NCBI RefSeq assembly: GCF_008806975.1
Contig: NZ_CP031728.1
Coordinates: 372,001 to 436,000 of the forward strand
From: Cellvibrio sp. KY-GH-1
Lineage (GTDB): Bacteria > Pseudomonadota > Gammaproteobacteria > Pseudomonadales > Cellvibrionaceae
Length of the DNA stretch: 64,000 nt
Reading direction: 5' to 3'
Part shown: in pieces, positions 8,759 through 17,551 of the stretch
How positions within the stretch are numbered: the stretch's first letter is position 1
How the letters are laid out: each line of letters opens with the position of its first letter
Translations under genes and position numbers: made by a program
The notes under the pieces: generated by a model
Seen by the model: only the letters and a program-made list of their open reading frames with translations
What the model was told of the DNA's origin: nothing
Database searches by the model: none

Positions 8759-9202
8759 TTAGTCTTTTTTCTTCGCCTTTTTGGCGGGTGATTTTTCCGC
8801 CTTGGCCGGTTCACCTTTTTCTGCTTTCTCTACTTTTTCTGCTTTGGCAGGTTTGTCGGCGCGGGTGGAAATCAGAGCAACTTCAACGGGCGGCAAGCGT
8901 GGGTTTTCACCGCGCTCGCGGCTTTCCACGTAGTTCAATGCATCAGTTACCGCTTGGGTGACTTTGCGTTCGATTTCTACCATGTCCTGCGGCGACATAA
9001 AGAAAGTCATGTCCACGTCATGCCGGATGTAGCGCGGCGGCAAACGGTTTAAGGCAACGCAGGCAACATCGGCTAGAAAATCCCTGTCCCCCTGTTGTAC
9101 CCGCTCGCTTTGGTCAAAGACCTCCTGAACTACCAGTCGCTCATAATAGTTATGCAGAAAATCCACTTCATCTTCCAGAACATAGGTGCGGTTAGTCAGC
9201 AT
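8759..9202 (-). CDS. ComFB-family protein with Lys/Ala/Glu-rich tail
   Basis: A 147-residue cytoplasmic protein. Residues about 10-95 match the late-competence ComFB domain: the family's N-terminal NYYERLV, then CVALNRLPPRYIRHDVDM, then a helix ending in AVTDALNYVESR. Residues 110-147 are a low-complexity tail of KAEK-type repeats ending in PAKKAKKKD. ComFB-like domains occur in competence and in second-messenger-linked motility or pilus contexts. The function here is not established. It is monocistronic, between two terminators or gene ends, about 3.8 kb upstream of the MSHA locus. Confidence 0.78.
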   Translation of the reverse strand: MLTNRTYVLEDEVDFLHNYYERLVVQEVFDQSERVQQGDRDFLADVACVALNRLPPRYIRHDVDMTFFMSPQDMVEIERKVTQAVTDALNYVESRERGENPRLPPVEVALISTRADKPAKAEKVEKAEKGEPAKAEKSPAKKAKKKD

Positions 9203-9255
9203 GGAACTGCCTCTCTTTGGCTATTTTAGTGGGATGCTAAGGAGTATAGACGCTA

Positions 9256-11322
9256 CTAACGCTTATTCTTGATCAAATCTCTAATTAAGAAGCGGGCCGG
9301 GTTCAACGCATTTACCAGCTCGCTCGCAAGCGGTTGCGGCTCCTGGTTGATGTGGGCCGCGAGTATTTCTGCGCACAGGGGGGTATATGCAAGCCCGCGT
9401 GAGCCGTGGCCGATATTGATGTACAGCCCGGGTAAGTACTTTCCTGTTTCTTGCACCGATGCCCGTGCATTTTTACGCAAGGGGGCAAAACTGTGCAGGG
9501 TGGCGGTTTCATCAGCTACCGGGCCAACCGCCGGTAAATAATCGGGCAAGGTGCAGCGGAAGGCGACCCTGCCATCCAGTGCACTCACATCCAGATTTTT
9601 CCAGTCATCCATTAACTCCGGCAAGGGCGCGCGCAAATTCTCCAGATTAGTCTGGTGGTCTTGCGTGCGTAGTTCTCTGGATTCCTCTTTCAAATTAAAG
9701 GTTGCGCCGGTGCAGTGAAACCCCGCGCGCGCCGGGGCTATGTAACCTTCGCTGCAGATAACGGTTTTAATTGGTTCACTCGACGCGGTAGCAGGTAGAT
9801 AACTGATTTGTCCGCGAATAGATTTAATTGGCAAATGCTGCGTCTGTGCGAACGCCTGTGTGTCACGTGCCGTGGCGATAATTACGATAGGCGCATGTAA
9901 TTCGGTGTTGCTATTAACGCACCACATACCATTGTCGTGCTGAATATTTTGCACCTCGCATGCACAGATTAACTGGATAAGCGGGTGATCAATCAGTTGT
10001 TCGCAAAGTTGCACGGGGCTAATCCAGCCCGCATCAGGGAAATAAAGTCCGTCCTGGCTCAAGGGTATTCCGGCAAGATCGCTTGCTTGTTTTGCCGTCA
10101 CAAATTGCACGAGTTCCGTTGCAGTGGAAAATTTTTCACGCAGTTGTGTATGTAGTAGTTTTTCAGCATCGTCATGCGCGAGTTGCAATACGCCGGTTTG
10201 ATCGCCAATAACTGGCCAGCGCGTGGCGTAAAACGATTGTGCAAATTGCAAGCTGGTTAAATTGAACTCTGCTTGAGCTTCTTGCTTGTGCGAGAGTTTT
10301 GCATAGAGCACACCTTGCGGGTTGCCCGACGCTTCTGCGGCAATATTATTGCTGCGTTCAAGCAAGGTAATTCGCCAGCCGCGCTCGGCCAATGCGCGGG
10401 CACTAGTGCAACCGGCAAGTCCAGCGCCGATAATGATTGCATGTTTTTCACGTGGGTTTACCGGGGTGCTATTAATTACCCAGGGTAAAGGGAACTCGGA
10501 GAAGCTTTTATAAAAGGGTTGTGGATAAAAATTATCGTTGCAGCTATCAGGAAATACAGCGGTGAGCATGTCACGTTTGCGACCAAAGCCGGCGACTTTC
10601 TGTAACCTGAAGCCAGCGAATTTTAACCCTTTTTTTACGATCGATGCCGCACTGAATGTTGCCGCTGTGGTGCCTGCCTTGCTTAATTGATGAATGCGAG
10701 AGAATAAATCTTCACTCCACATCTGCGGGTTTTTTGACGGAGCAAATCCATCCAAAAACCAAGCGTCAACTTTAGTGGAATATTGTGCGTAAAGCGGATC
10801 GGTAGTTGCGAGTAATTGTGCAAATCCGCGCGCGGCATCATTAATAATCAAGGTGAGCTTGATGCGTCCATCCATGAAGGATAGCCGGTGAAATCCTTCG
10901 CCTACAATGCAGGGGTAAGCATCGACAAGTTGTTGTGATAGGTTCTTTAGCTCAGGCCAAAGCGCTAACGCGCGGTGCAAATCACTTTTGCTCAATGGAA
11001 ATTTTTCCACGGTCACAAAGTGCAGCTGCGCACCGGCCGGAGCCGTATCTAACCACAACGCCCATGCAGCCAAAAAATTCAAACCGGAACCAAAGCCCGT
11101 TTCGGCTATTACAAATTTTTCAGAGTGCTTTAATTGTTGCCAGCGTTCAGCAAGTTGGTTGTGGCGCAAAAAAACGTGGCGTGTTTCTTCCAAGCCATTG
11201 GCACGGGAAAAATAAACGTCCCCAAATGCGCTGGATAAAGGTTGCCCATCCGCATCCCATTCCAGTTGAGCGTAGCGGATATGATCGGGATTTAGTTGGG
11301 CGCTCGGTTGCTGATCACTCAC
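9256..11322 (-). CDS. mnmC: Bifunctional tRNA wobble-uridine enzyme MnmC (methyltransferase plus FAD oxidoreductase)
   Basis: Catalyses the last two steps of mnm5s2U34 synthesis in tRNA: FAD-dependent removal of the carboxymethyl group of cmnm5s2U, then SAM-dependent methylation. The N-terminal MnmD half shows FGDVYFS, the SAM motif ETGFGSGLNF (about residues 76-80) and DAWFLDGFAPSKNP (about 188-200). The C-terminal half opens with the FAD Rossmann GAGLAGC (about 299) and EASGNPQG. The start is a GTG at 11322: it overlaps the fldB stop as GTGA, the classical translational-coupling junction, and fits the family N terminus. An upstream ATG at 11355 would lie inside fldB. It forms an operon with the two flavodoxin genes. 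Confidence 0.93.
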   Translation of the reverse strand: MSDQQPSAQLNPDHIRYAQLEWDADGQPLSSAFGDVYFSRANGLEETRHVFLRHNQLAERWQQLKHSEKFVIAETGFGSGLNFLAAWALWLDTAPAGAQLHFVTVEKFPLSKSDLHRALALWPELKNLSQQLVDAYPCIVGEGFHRLSFMDGRIKLTLIINDAARGFAQLLATTDPLYAQYSTKVDAWFLDGFAPSKNPQMWSEDLFSRIHQLSKAGTTAATFSAASIVKKGLKFAGFRLQKVAGFGRKRDMLTAVFPDSCNDNFYPQPFYKSFSEFPLPWVINSTPVNPREKHAIIIGAGLAGCTSARALAERGWRITLLERSNNIAAEASGNPQGVLYAKLSHKQEAQAEFNLTSLQFAQSFYATRWPVIGDQTGVLQLAHDDAEKLLHTQLREKFSTATELVQFVTAKQASDLAGIPLSQDGLYFPDAGWISPVQLCEQLIDHPLIQLICACEVQNIQHDNGMWCVNSNTELHAPIVIIATARDTQAFAQTQHLPIKSIRGQISYLPATASSEPIKTVICSEGYIAPARAGFHCTGATFNLKEESRELRTQDHQTNLENLRAPLPELMDDWKNLDVSALDGRVAFRCTLPDYLPAVGPVADETATLHSFAPLRKNARASVQETGKYLPGLYINIGHGSRGLAYTPLCAEILAAHINQEPQPLASELVNALNPARFLIRDLIKNKR

Positions 11323-11843
11323 AGACCGAATTCTTCCAAGACTTGCGCACACCATTCCTGAATGCGTGTATCGCTTAATTGAAATTCGTTTTCTTCATCC
11401 AATGCCAAGCCAACAAAATAATTGCCATCGGGTGTCAGGGCTTTGGAACCTTCAAATTCATAACCGGAACGCGGCCAGTAACCGCAAGGTGTCGCGCCGC
11501 GATGAACTAATTTGCTGTGCAAATAGCCCATGGCGTCCAGGAACCATTCGGGGTAACCCACCTGGTCGCCCAAACCATAAATCGCAATTTTTTTCCCGGC
11601 GAGTTCCAATGAATCCAGATCGTCCCAAATCTCTTCCCAGTCCTCCTGCAATTCGCCGTAGTCCCAGGTGGGGATGCCGAAAATCAGATAATCGTAAAAC
11701 TGGGTTTGGATGATCGGTGTTTCAGCGATATTAAAAAAATCCACACGTTCTTCACCGAGACATTTGCGAATTTTCTCGCCCGCCATTTCGGTATAACAGG
11801 TGGAGCTGCCATAGAACAGGCCGATGATGTTGGTTTCACTCAT
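11319..11843 (-). CDS. fldB: Long-chain flavodoxin FldB
   Basis: A 174-residue FMN electron carrier. The phosphate-binding loop YGSSTCYTEMAGEKI at residues 10-24, the IPTWDYGELQEDWE loop (about 57-70), the YGLGDQVGYPEWF segment (about 90-102) and the long-chain insertion GYWPRSGYEFEGSKAL are all close to the E. coli FldB pattern. It probably donates electrons in the cytosol to partner reductases. It lies between the mioC-like gene (17 bp upstream) and mnmC (4-bp overlap). The operon with a flavoenzyme of tRNA modification suggests, but does not prove, a functional link. Confidence 0.92.
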   Translation of the reverse strand: MSETNIIGLFYGSSTCYTEMAGEKIRKCLGEERVDFFNIAETPIIQTQFYDYLIFGIPTWDYGELQEDWEEIWDDLDSLELAGKKIAIYGLGDQVGYPEWFLDAMGYLHSKLVHRGATPCGYWPRSGYEFEGSKALTPDGNYFVGLALDEENEFQLSDTRIQEWCAQVLEEFGL

Positions 11844-11860
11844 AGCAAATACTTAGGTTG

Positions 11861-12307
11861 TTAAATCAGGCTTGCCCAGGTTTTTATCCAATTGCGAGCG
11901 AGGGTTGCCGGATCATCTCCGCTACAGGCATCTAATATCAGCGGCTCGCCAACGCGAATTGCGCCCAGGTCCTCAAAGGCGGTATCCAACGCTTTGCCCG
12001 CTTCATTAAAGGTGGTGTAACTGCTATCCGCCAGATTAATCACGCCATAGCGGCGTCCTGCGATACGTGGGAAGTCGCGCGTCAGGTGCAAATACAGTGG
12101 CTGGATGTTATCGGGTAATTCACCGGAGCCAGTGTTGGAGTGGCAAAGCAGGATGATCTCGCTGGCATCGTACGCTAGGTCTTCTGCGCGGGGATAGGTG
12201 TTCAAGGATACATCGTGGCCGAGCGCGCGCAATTCATCGCCAACCAACTCGCCCACTTGCTCGGCACCGCCGTAAACGCTGCCGATGAAAATCTGGATTT
12301 TGCTCAT
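11861..12307 (-). CDS. MioC/YqcA-like short flavodoxin domain protein
   Basis: A 148-residue flavodoxin-like protein: FMN loop GSVYGGAEQVGE (residues 9-20), the second loop SNTGSGELPDNI (about 57-68) and RYGVINLADSSYTTFNEAGK (about 86-105). These match MioC/YqcA, small FMN proteins of the sulfite-reductase flavodoxin type. It is the first gene of the mioC-like/fldB/mnmC cluster. The family is known for an electron-transfer role (E. coli MioC supports biotin synthase in vitro). The partner here is unknown. Confidence 0.85.
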   Translation of the reverse strand: MSKIQIFIGSVYGGAEQVGELVGDELRALGHDVSLNTYPRAEDLAYDASEIILLCHSNTGSGELPDNIQPLYLHLTRDFPRIAGRRYGVINLADSSYTTFNEAGKALDTAFEDLGAIRVGEPLILDACSGDDPATLARNWIKTWASLI

Positions 12308-12353
12308 GCTTACGTCTCTTAGGCTGTGCCGGCCAATTGGTCAGCAGGCGGTG

Positions 12354-12824
12354 TTAAATAGAAAGTGCGCCAGCATACCCTAATTGGCGCCATGCTTCAT
12401 AAACCATCACCGCCACCGCGTTGGATAAGTTCATGCTTCTACTATTTTCCACCATGGGAATGCGCAAAACCTGATCAGCCGGCAGGGATTCGCGAATGCT
12501 CGCGGGAAGTCCCCGCGATTCAGGGCCGAATAAAAGATAATCACCCGACAGGAATTGCGGAGCACTGTGAGCGCGAGTGCCTTTTGTGCTTAAGGCGAAA
12601 ATTCGAGCAGGTTGCTGCGTTGCTAAAAATGTCTCCCAATTGGGGTGGATGCGCACATCCTGTGTTTCTGCATAATCCATTCCGGCGCGCGTTACGCTTT
12701 TTTCATCCAGCTTGAAGCCCAGTGGCTCGATCAAATGCAACTGGCAACCGGTGTTGGCGGCCAGCCGAATTATATTACCGGTATTGGGCGGAATTTCCGG
12801 CTCGAAAAGAACTATGTTCAGCAT
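12354..12824 (-). CDS. trmL: tRNA (cytidine(34)-2'-O)-methyltransferase TrmL
   Basis: A SPOUT-class methyltransferase that methylates the ribose 2'-O of the wobble nucleotide of tRNA-Leu isoacceptors. Visible motifs: [20 protein letters not shown] (residues 6-25), [11 protein letters not shown] (about 98-108) and the knot segment [18 protein letters not shown] (about 122-139). Length 156 matches the family. It is divergent from the MSHA locus, with 149 bp between the start codons, which must hold the promoters of both. Confidence 0.95.
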   Translation of the reverse strand: MLNIVLFEPEIPPNTGNIIRLAANTGCQLHLIEPLGFKLDEKSVTRAGMDYAETQDVRIHPNWETFLATQQPARIFALSTKGTRAHSAPQFLSGDYLLFGPESRGLPASIRESLPADQVLRIPMVENSRSMNLSNAVAVMVYEAWRQLGYAGALSI

Positions 12825-12973
12825 TTGGCGTTTTCACCTTTTATGGTCTATGTTCTTTGGTAAACGTTATGTTTCCGACGCCAATTATAAGCAAGAGTTA
12901 TTAAATCACTTGCACAATTTTTTGCCGGCGAGCTACACAAATTACCTCAGCAATTGGACACGAGAGCCAACTT

Positions 12974-13921
12974 TTGAATGCTATTGCGGAAAAAATAACC
13001 AGGGTTTTGCGCGGTTCAAAACGTCAGAACCAGATAATCGGGGTGGATTTTACCGCTGAAGGAGTTGCTTTCGCCCATATTCAGCGTTTGGCCACGCAGC
13101 AACCCTTATTAGCGCACTGCGATTTTCTCCCTGTTGAGCAAGGCATAGCGCCTGCAGACTTATTGCGCGCACGCCTCACAAAGCTGGGCCTCCTGGGCGT
13201 GCCCTGCAATCTGGTGATGGGCTCCGGAAATTATCAATTAATTCTCGGTGAAGCGCCCAAGGTTCCGCAAGAAGAGCTCGCCGAAGCATTGCGTTGGCGT
13301 GTGAAAGATCTGGTGCAATTTCCGATCGCAGAAGCAATTATTGACGCGTTCTTTTTACCCGAGGACAGTGCCCGCGGTGGCAACCGTATGGCCTATGCGG
13401 TGATCGCCCAGCGTAGACAGGTTGAAGCTCAGGTCGGCTTGGCGCGCGCCGGTGGCCTTGAATTAAAAAATATTGATATTCCTGAATTGGTTTTGCGCAA
13501 CCTCGCTGAAACCTGTTGCGATACCAAGCGCGGTGTTGCAATTGTGAAATTGCAGCAGGGCGGTGGTAGTTTGCAAATTATCCGCGACGGTAACCTTTAT
13601 TTATCGCGGCAATTTTCGCTCTCGTACAATGCAGGTTTGTTGGATGATTTACCAGGAGACGCGCTGGTTCTGGAGCTGCAGCGCTCGCTGGATTATTTTG
13701 AGCGGCAAATGCGTCAGGTTCCGCCGAGTCACGTGTACCTCTGTGGCGAAAATGTTACCGCCGATAAAATCACCGAAGATATTCGCCGTTCTGTTGCGGT
13801 TAGCATCAATTTGCTCAATCTTGAAATTGGTTTGCAATTGGCCGAGGGGATACCTGAACACAGTTTGTCATTGTGTCTGCATGCGATAGGTGCTGCACTG
13901 CGTCAGGATACGGTGACCTAA
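12974..13921 (+). CDS. mshI: MSHA pilus biogenesis protein MshI (PilM-like)
   Basis: A 315-residue actin-fold PilM-like cytoplasmic protein, the first gene of the MSHA cluster. Features include NQIIGVDFTAEGVAFAHIQ (about residues 18-36), the RWRVKDLVQFP segment typical of PilM/MshI, and a C-terminal SLCLHAIGAALR. It should scaffold the inner-membrane platform with MshI2 and MshJ. The start is a TTG at 12974, after GAGAG; no ATG or GTG in this frame gives a better N terminus (an ATG at 12978 is out of frame). MshI2 starts one base after its stop. The sole gene between it and trmL is none, so the promoter of the whole cluster should be in 12825-12973. Confidence 0.9.
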   Translation: MNAIAEKITRVLRGSKRQNQIIGVDFTAEGVAFAHIQRLATQQPLLAHCDFLPVEQGIAPADLLRARLTKLGLLGVPCNLVMGSGNYQLILGEAPKVPQEELAEALRWRVKDLVQFPIAEAIIDAFFLPEDSARGGNRMAYAVIAQRRQVEAQVGLARAGGLELKNIDIPELVLRNLAETCCDTKRGVAIVKLQQGGGSLQIIRDGNLYLSRQFSLSYNAGLLDDLPGDALVLELQRSLDYFERQMRQVPPSHVYLCGENVTADKITEDIRRSVAVSINLLNLEIGLQLAEGIPEHSLSLCLHAIGAALRQDTVT

Positions 13922-13922
13922 C

Positions 13923-14609
13923 ATGCAGCAGATCAACTTATACCTGCCCGAATTTCAACCCAACCGCGAACCTTTACGTAGCGTTCATATGCTTTGGGGC
14001 GTGGGGGTATTTGTGGTGTTATTAATTGCCACCAGCTATTTTTCTGCGCAGGGTAATCGCGCGCGCACCGCTGAAATTGCCCAGCGGCAATTACAACTTG
14101 AACAAATAAAAATCCAGCTTGCACAACTCGAGCAACAAAGACCCACGAGCAATCTCGCGGAGCTCGATGCTCAATCATTGCAGTTGGCTCAGGAATTAAG
14201 CCGGCGCGAGCAAATCTATCAAGTTATTGCTAACAAAAACCTCGGCAATAACACGGGATTTTCTACACATTTGCAGGCGTTGGGGCGCCAATCGTTAGAT
14301 ACATTGAGCCTGCAAGCATTTTCGCTGTTGGCGGGTGGCAACTATGTGGAATTTGCGGGTAAAGCTAGCGCAGTTGATCAAATTCCATTGTATGTTCAAC
14401 GTTTGCGTTCGGAATCAGTTTTTTCTCAATCTGCATTTGGCGTATTGAATGCAGAGCCACAACAAGATGAGCTTGGTGTGTTTGATTTCTCTCTGGCAAA
14501 ACAATTGGAGGGGAAAAAGCAGGAGGAGTCCAAAACCGCAGTACAGATGCTGATGGAACTGAATGCCGCAGCGAAAGATAAGTCAGCGTCAGTCGCGGGG
14601 CAGAACTAA
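13923..14609 (+). CDS. MSHA biogenesis protein MshI2 (PilN-like)
   Basis: A 228-residue bitopic inner-membrane protein: the PilN-type N terminus MQQINLYLPEFQPNREPLR, one transmembrane helix (about residues 25-42, MLWGVGVFVVLLIATSYF), then a coiled coil rich in Gln/Leu (about 50-110) and a periplasmic ferredoxin-like part. It is paired with MshI upstream (one base gap) and MshJ downstream (stop and start share one base, TAATG). It corresponds to the second mshI-like gene in Vibrio MSHA loci. Confidence 0.85.
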   Translation: MQQINLYLPEFQPNREPLRSVHMLWGVGVFVVLLIATSYFSAQGNRARTAEIAQRQLQLEQIKIQLAQLEQQRPTSNLAELDAQSLQLAQELSRREQIYQVIANKNLGNNTGFSTHLQALGRQSLDTLSLQAFSLLAGGNYVEFAGKASAVDQIPLYVQRLRSESVFSQSAFGVLNAEPQQDELGVFDFSLAKQLEGKKQEESKTAVQMLMELNAAAKDKSASVAGQN

Positions 14610-15292
14610 TGGCGAATGTTGCGCAGCAATTAATGGAAAAAATCGATGCTCGAGTAATTCGCGAGCGCGGTCTAATTTTCGTTACCTTACTGGCCGTGGT
14701 TTTTTTGCTTTGGAGTTTTCTGTTGCAAAATCGTTTTGACGCTGAGCGCAAAAAGCTCGTATCGCAAGAACAGCAGATTGCCAGCGAGCAAAAAACCCTG
14801 GAAGGACGCATCACAGAGTTAACTCTGGCAATGGCAAGCGATCCCGCCATCGCACGCAAAAATGAAATCGCACAACTAAATCAACAGATAGTCGATGTCG
14901 AGTCACGCTTGTCTGGACTATCGCAGGGGCTGATTAGCGCCGCACAATTGCCTAAGGCTTTGGAAGATGTTTTGCAAAAAACATCCGCGATAGCTGTGCA
15001 GCAAGTTCGGACTTTGCCAGCCACTGAACTACGGCTCGCGGCGAAGGTGGTTCCTGGCGCTAACGGAACTACCAACGTGGAAGAGGGAGGTACGGGAGTT
15101 TACAAGCACGGCATGTTAATTCGTGTTTCAGGCAGTTATCAGCAATTGCTCGAATTGATGCGTGAAATAGAGGCCTTACCTTGGCGATTTTATTGGGAGT
15201 CTCTCGATTATCAAGTCACTAACTATCCCGACGCTACTATTGATATTCGCGTATTTACACTGAGTTCAGAGGAGGGCTTGTTAGGTGTATAA
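14609..15292 (+). CDS. mshJ: MSHA biogenesis protein MshJ (PilO-like)
   Basis: A 227-residue PilO-like inner-membrane protein: cytoplasmic N terminus, transmembrane helix at about residues 20-40 (LIFVTLLAVVFLLWSFLL), a coiled coil (about 45-110, many Glu/Gln/Leu), and a C-terminal domain ending in SGSYQQLLELMREIEALPWRFYWESLDY, where LPWR.YW is typical of MshJ/PilO. It works with MshI2 in the alignment subcomplex. It overlaps MshK by eight bases. Confidence 0.88.
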   Translation: MANVAQQLMEKIDARVIRERGLIFVTLLAVVFLLWSFLLQNRFDAERKKLVSQEQQIASEQKTLEGRITELTLAMASDPAIARKNEIAQLNQQIVDVESRLSGLSQGLISAAQLPKALEDVLQKTSAIAVQQVRTLPATELRLAAKVVPGANGTTNVEEGGTGVYKHGMLIRVSGSYQQLLELMREIEALPWRFYWESLDYQVTNYPDATIDIRVFTLSSEEGLLGV

Positions 15293-15638
15293 ACGTTACC
15301 TAAGCCCGATGCTGATTTGTATTGGTGTAGCTTTTTTTAGCGCGAACTTATCGGCCCAAAACGAGGCGGATACCAATGAGGTGCGTGATCCAACAACACC
15401 GCTTGGACATTCAGTTGCATATGTAGCGGAAGAGGTTGAGCAAGTGTTGGAGCTAAATTCAGTACTTATCAGCAATCAACGTAAATTAGCCATCATCAAT
15501 GGTGTCAGTTTGCGAGAAGGTCAAAAAGTTCCGGGCGTTAATGGGATTAGCATTCAAAGTATACAGCCGCAAAAAGTGTTATTGCGGCAAGGTGATAAAG
15601 TTTGGGCAATAAATCTATCGCCCAGGATAAGACATTAA
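15285..15638 (+). CDS. mshK: MSHA biogenesis protein MshK
   Basis: A small (117-residue) exported protein with a signal sequence (MLICIGVAFFSANLSAQ) and a PilP/GspC-like core: DPTTPLGH, then LNSVLISNQRKLAIINGVSLREGQ and a closing QPQKVLLRQGDKVWAINL. This is the HR-type strand pattern that contacts the secretin. It begins with GTG at 15285 inside the end of mshJ. It should link the inner-membrane platform with MshL. Confidence 0.85.
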   Translation: MYKRYLSPMLICIGVAFFSANLSAQNEADTNEVRDPTTPLGHSVAYVAEEVEQVLELNSVLISNQRKLAIINGVSLREGQKVPGVNGISIQSIQPQKVLLRQGDKVWAINLSPRIRH

Positions 15639-15668
15639 TCGATGCAGGATTTAATTGAGGCAGTGACA

Positions 15669-17519
15669 ATGCTCATAAGAGTTAAACAAAAAAAACCTGC
15701 GAGAAAATCAGGGTTTTGCACAGCGCACAGCGTGATGTTGTTGACGCTAGCAGCCGTATTGTTCGGTTGCACCTCCAGCGACTCCCACAAAAGGCTGATC
15801 GGCGAGGAAGCAATGGATAAGGTCGTTGAGCAGCAGCGCGCGCAAAAAGATCACCCGCCTTCAGTCCCGGCGGAAGTGAGCAAGACCCTGCTCGATAACA
15901 ACGCCATCGCTGCCGGTGGCAATATCAAAGGTAGTTACGATCGCTTCGATGTCTCTGTTCGTGACGTTCCCGCACAGGCATTTTTTCTTGGATTGGTTAA
16001 TGGTACGGGTATAAACCTGGTGGTGCATCCCGATGTTAGTGGCAGTGTTACGCTGGATCTGAAAAACGTGACGGTTGATGAGGTATTGCGGGTTACCCGC
16101 GATATTTATGGTTACGAATACAAGCGCGATCGTAATATTTACACGGTCTATGCCAATGCGTTGCGTACTGAAGTTTTCCAGATTAATTATCTCGACGTGC
16201 AACGCGTAGGCGTTTCCGACACCAGTGTAGTGATTGGTCAAGGGCAATCGTCAGGTAACAACAATAACTCCAATTCCAACTCAAATACGGGTGGTGGCAA
16301 CAACGCTTCCAGTGGCGGCGAGATGGCTAACCTCTTAAGTATGATTGAAAGCGCCCAAGGTAAGAATAATACGGGTAATGCGCGCAGTGGTTCAGCATTG
16401 GCGCCTGGCTCGCGTGTGCAAACGCTCAATCGTACGGATTTTTGGAGTTCACTTGAGAAAACCATCGTTTCCATCATTGGCGGCGAAAGCGAAAGCCGTT
16501 CGGTAATGATTACCCCGCAAGCAGGCATGGTAGTAGTAAAAGCAATGCCCAATGAATTAAGCGCGGTGCGCGATTTTCTGGAACGCTCCGAATTGAGTGT
16601 TAAACGGCAAGTGATTTTGGAAGCGAAAATTCTGGAAGTTCGTTTGAGCGAGGGGTTTGAGGCAGGTGTGAATTGGGGCGCAATTAGCGGACAAATTGCT
16701 GCGTCCAAAAATCTTCAAGACAATTTCGCCATTAACACTGATGGGTCTGGCACGGAAGTAAATGAGTTTCGGCCCGTTAACGTTAATAGATTGTATGTGG
16801 ATGCGGAAGGAAATTTGCAAAATCTGTCTATTCCTTCGCGAGAGTCAATTGGTGGCACTGTTGCCGGGTTAATTCAAGTAACAGATATTACTAAGTTGCT
16901 GTCCCTATTGGAAACGCAGGGTACAGTGCAAGTTCTTTCCAGCCCGCGAGTGTCTACTGTAAATAATCAAAAAGCGGTTATTCGCGTAGGTTCAGATGAA
17001 TACTTTGTTACCGGTATTTCCAGCAACCAAACCAGTAATGCTGCAACAACTACCTCTACTCCAAATATCGAATTGTCGTCATTCTTCAGTGGGATTTCAC
17101 TGGATGTTACTCCGCAAATTTCCGAGCGCGGCGAAGTTATCCTGCACATTCATCCCGTGGTTAGTGAAGTTACTGATCAACAAAAAGTATTCACTGTTGG
17201 CGATGAAGAATTCGCGCTGCCGTTGGCGCTGCGCGGTGTGCGTGAATCAGACAGCATCGTGAAAGCAGCAAACGGTCAGGTAATTGTTTTGGGCGGTTTA
17301 ATGACTGAGTCCTCTAACGTTACCGATGGTAAGCGGCCGCTGTTAGGCGATATTCCCGGTGTTAATGCTTTGTTTCGTACCAAACATAAAGCTAAAGCCA
17401 AAACCGAGTTGGTAATTTTGTTGCGCCCTATCGTTGTGGGTGAAAGCACCTGGGATGCGCAACTCAATGAGGTGCAAGGCAATATGCAACGTTTGGGCGA
17501 GACCTACAGGAATAAATAG
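15669..17519 (+). CDS. mshL: MSHA secretin MshL
   Basis: Outer-membrane secretin channel for the pilus, about 616 residues. A lipoprotein-type signal (AAVLFGC) is followed by an STN/N-domain (FDVSVRDVPAQAFFLGLVNGT, then NVTVDEVLRVTRDIYGYEY). Next come an Asn/Ser/Gly low-complexity spacer (about residues 200-225), an N1-like domain, and the secretin core with VQVLSSPRVSTVNNQKAVIR and VIVLGGLMTESSN near the C terminus. I prefer ATG 15669 (GAGG about nine bases upstream) over ATG 15642. It follows mshK and precedes mshM as in Vibrio. Confidence 0.93.
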   Translation: MLIRVKQKKPARKSGFCTAHSVMLLTLAAVLFGCTSSDSHKRLIGEEAMDKVVEQQRAQKDHPPSVPAEVSKTLLDNNAIAAGGNIKGSYDRFDVSVRDVPAQAFFLGLVNGTGINLVVHPDVSGSVTLDLKNVTVDEVLRVTRDIYGYEYKRDRNIYTVYANALRTEVFQINYLDVQRVGVSDTSVVIGQGQSSGNNNNSNSNSNTGGGNNASSGGEMANLLSMIESAQGKNNTGNARSGSALAPGSRVQTLNRTDFWSSLEKTIVSIIGGESESRSVMITPQAGMVVVKAMPNELSAVRDFLERSELSVKRQVILEAKILEVRLSEGFEAGVNWGAISGQIAASKNLQDNFAINTDGSGTEVNEFRPVNVNRLYVDAEGNLQNLSIPSRESIGGTVAGLIQVTDITKLLSLLETQGTVQVLSSPRVSTVNNQKAVIRVGSDEYFVTGISSNQTSNAATTTSTPNIELSSFFSGISLDVTPQISERGEVILHIHPVVSEVTDQQKVFTVGDEEFALPLALRGVRESDSIVKAANGQVIVLGGLMTESSNVTDGKRPLLGDIPGVNALFRTKHKAKAKTELVILLRPIVVGESTWDAQLNEVQGNMQRLGETYRNK

Positions 17520-17551
17520 CAAACCGCGAATGTTTGCAGGCGAGGTTTCCC

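Noticed and set aside
11323..11355. ATG 11355 as mnmC start
   Set aside because: It lies inside fldB; the GTGA junction at 11322 gives the family N terminus and normal coupling.
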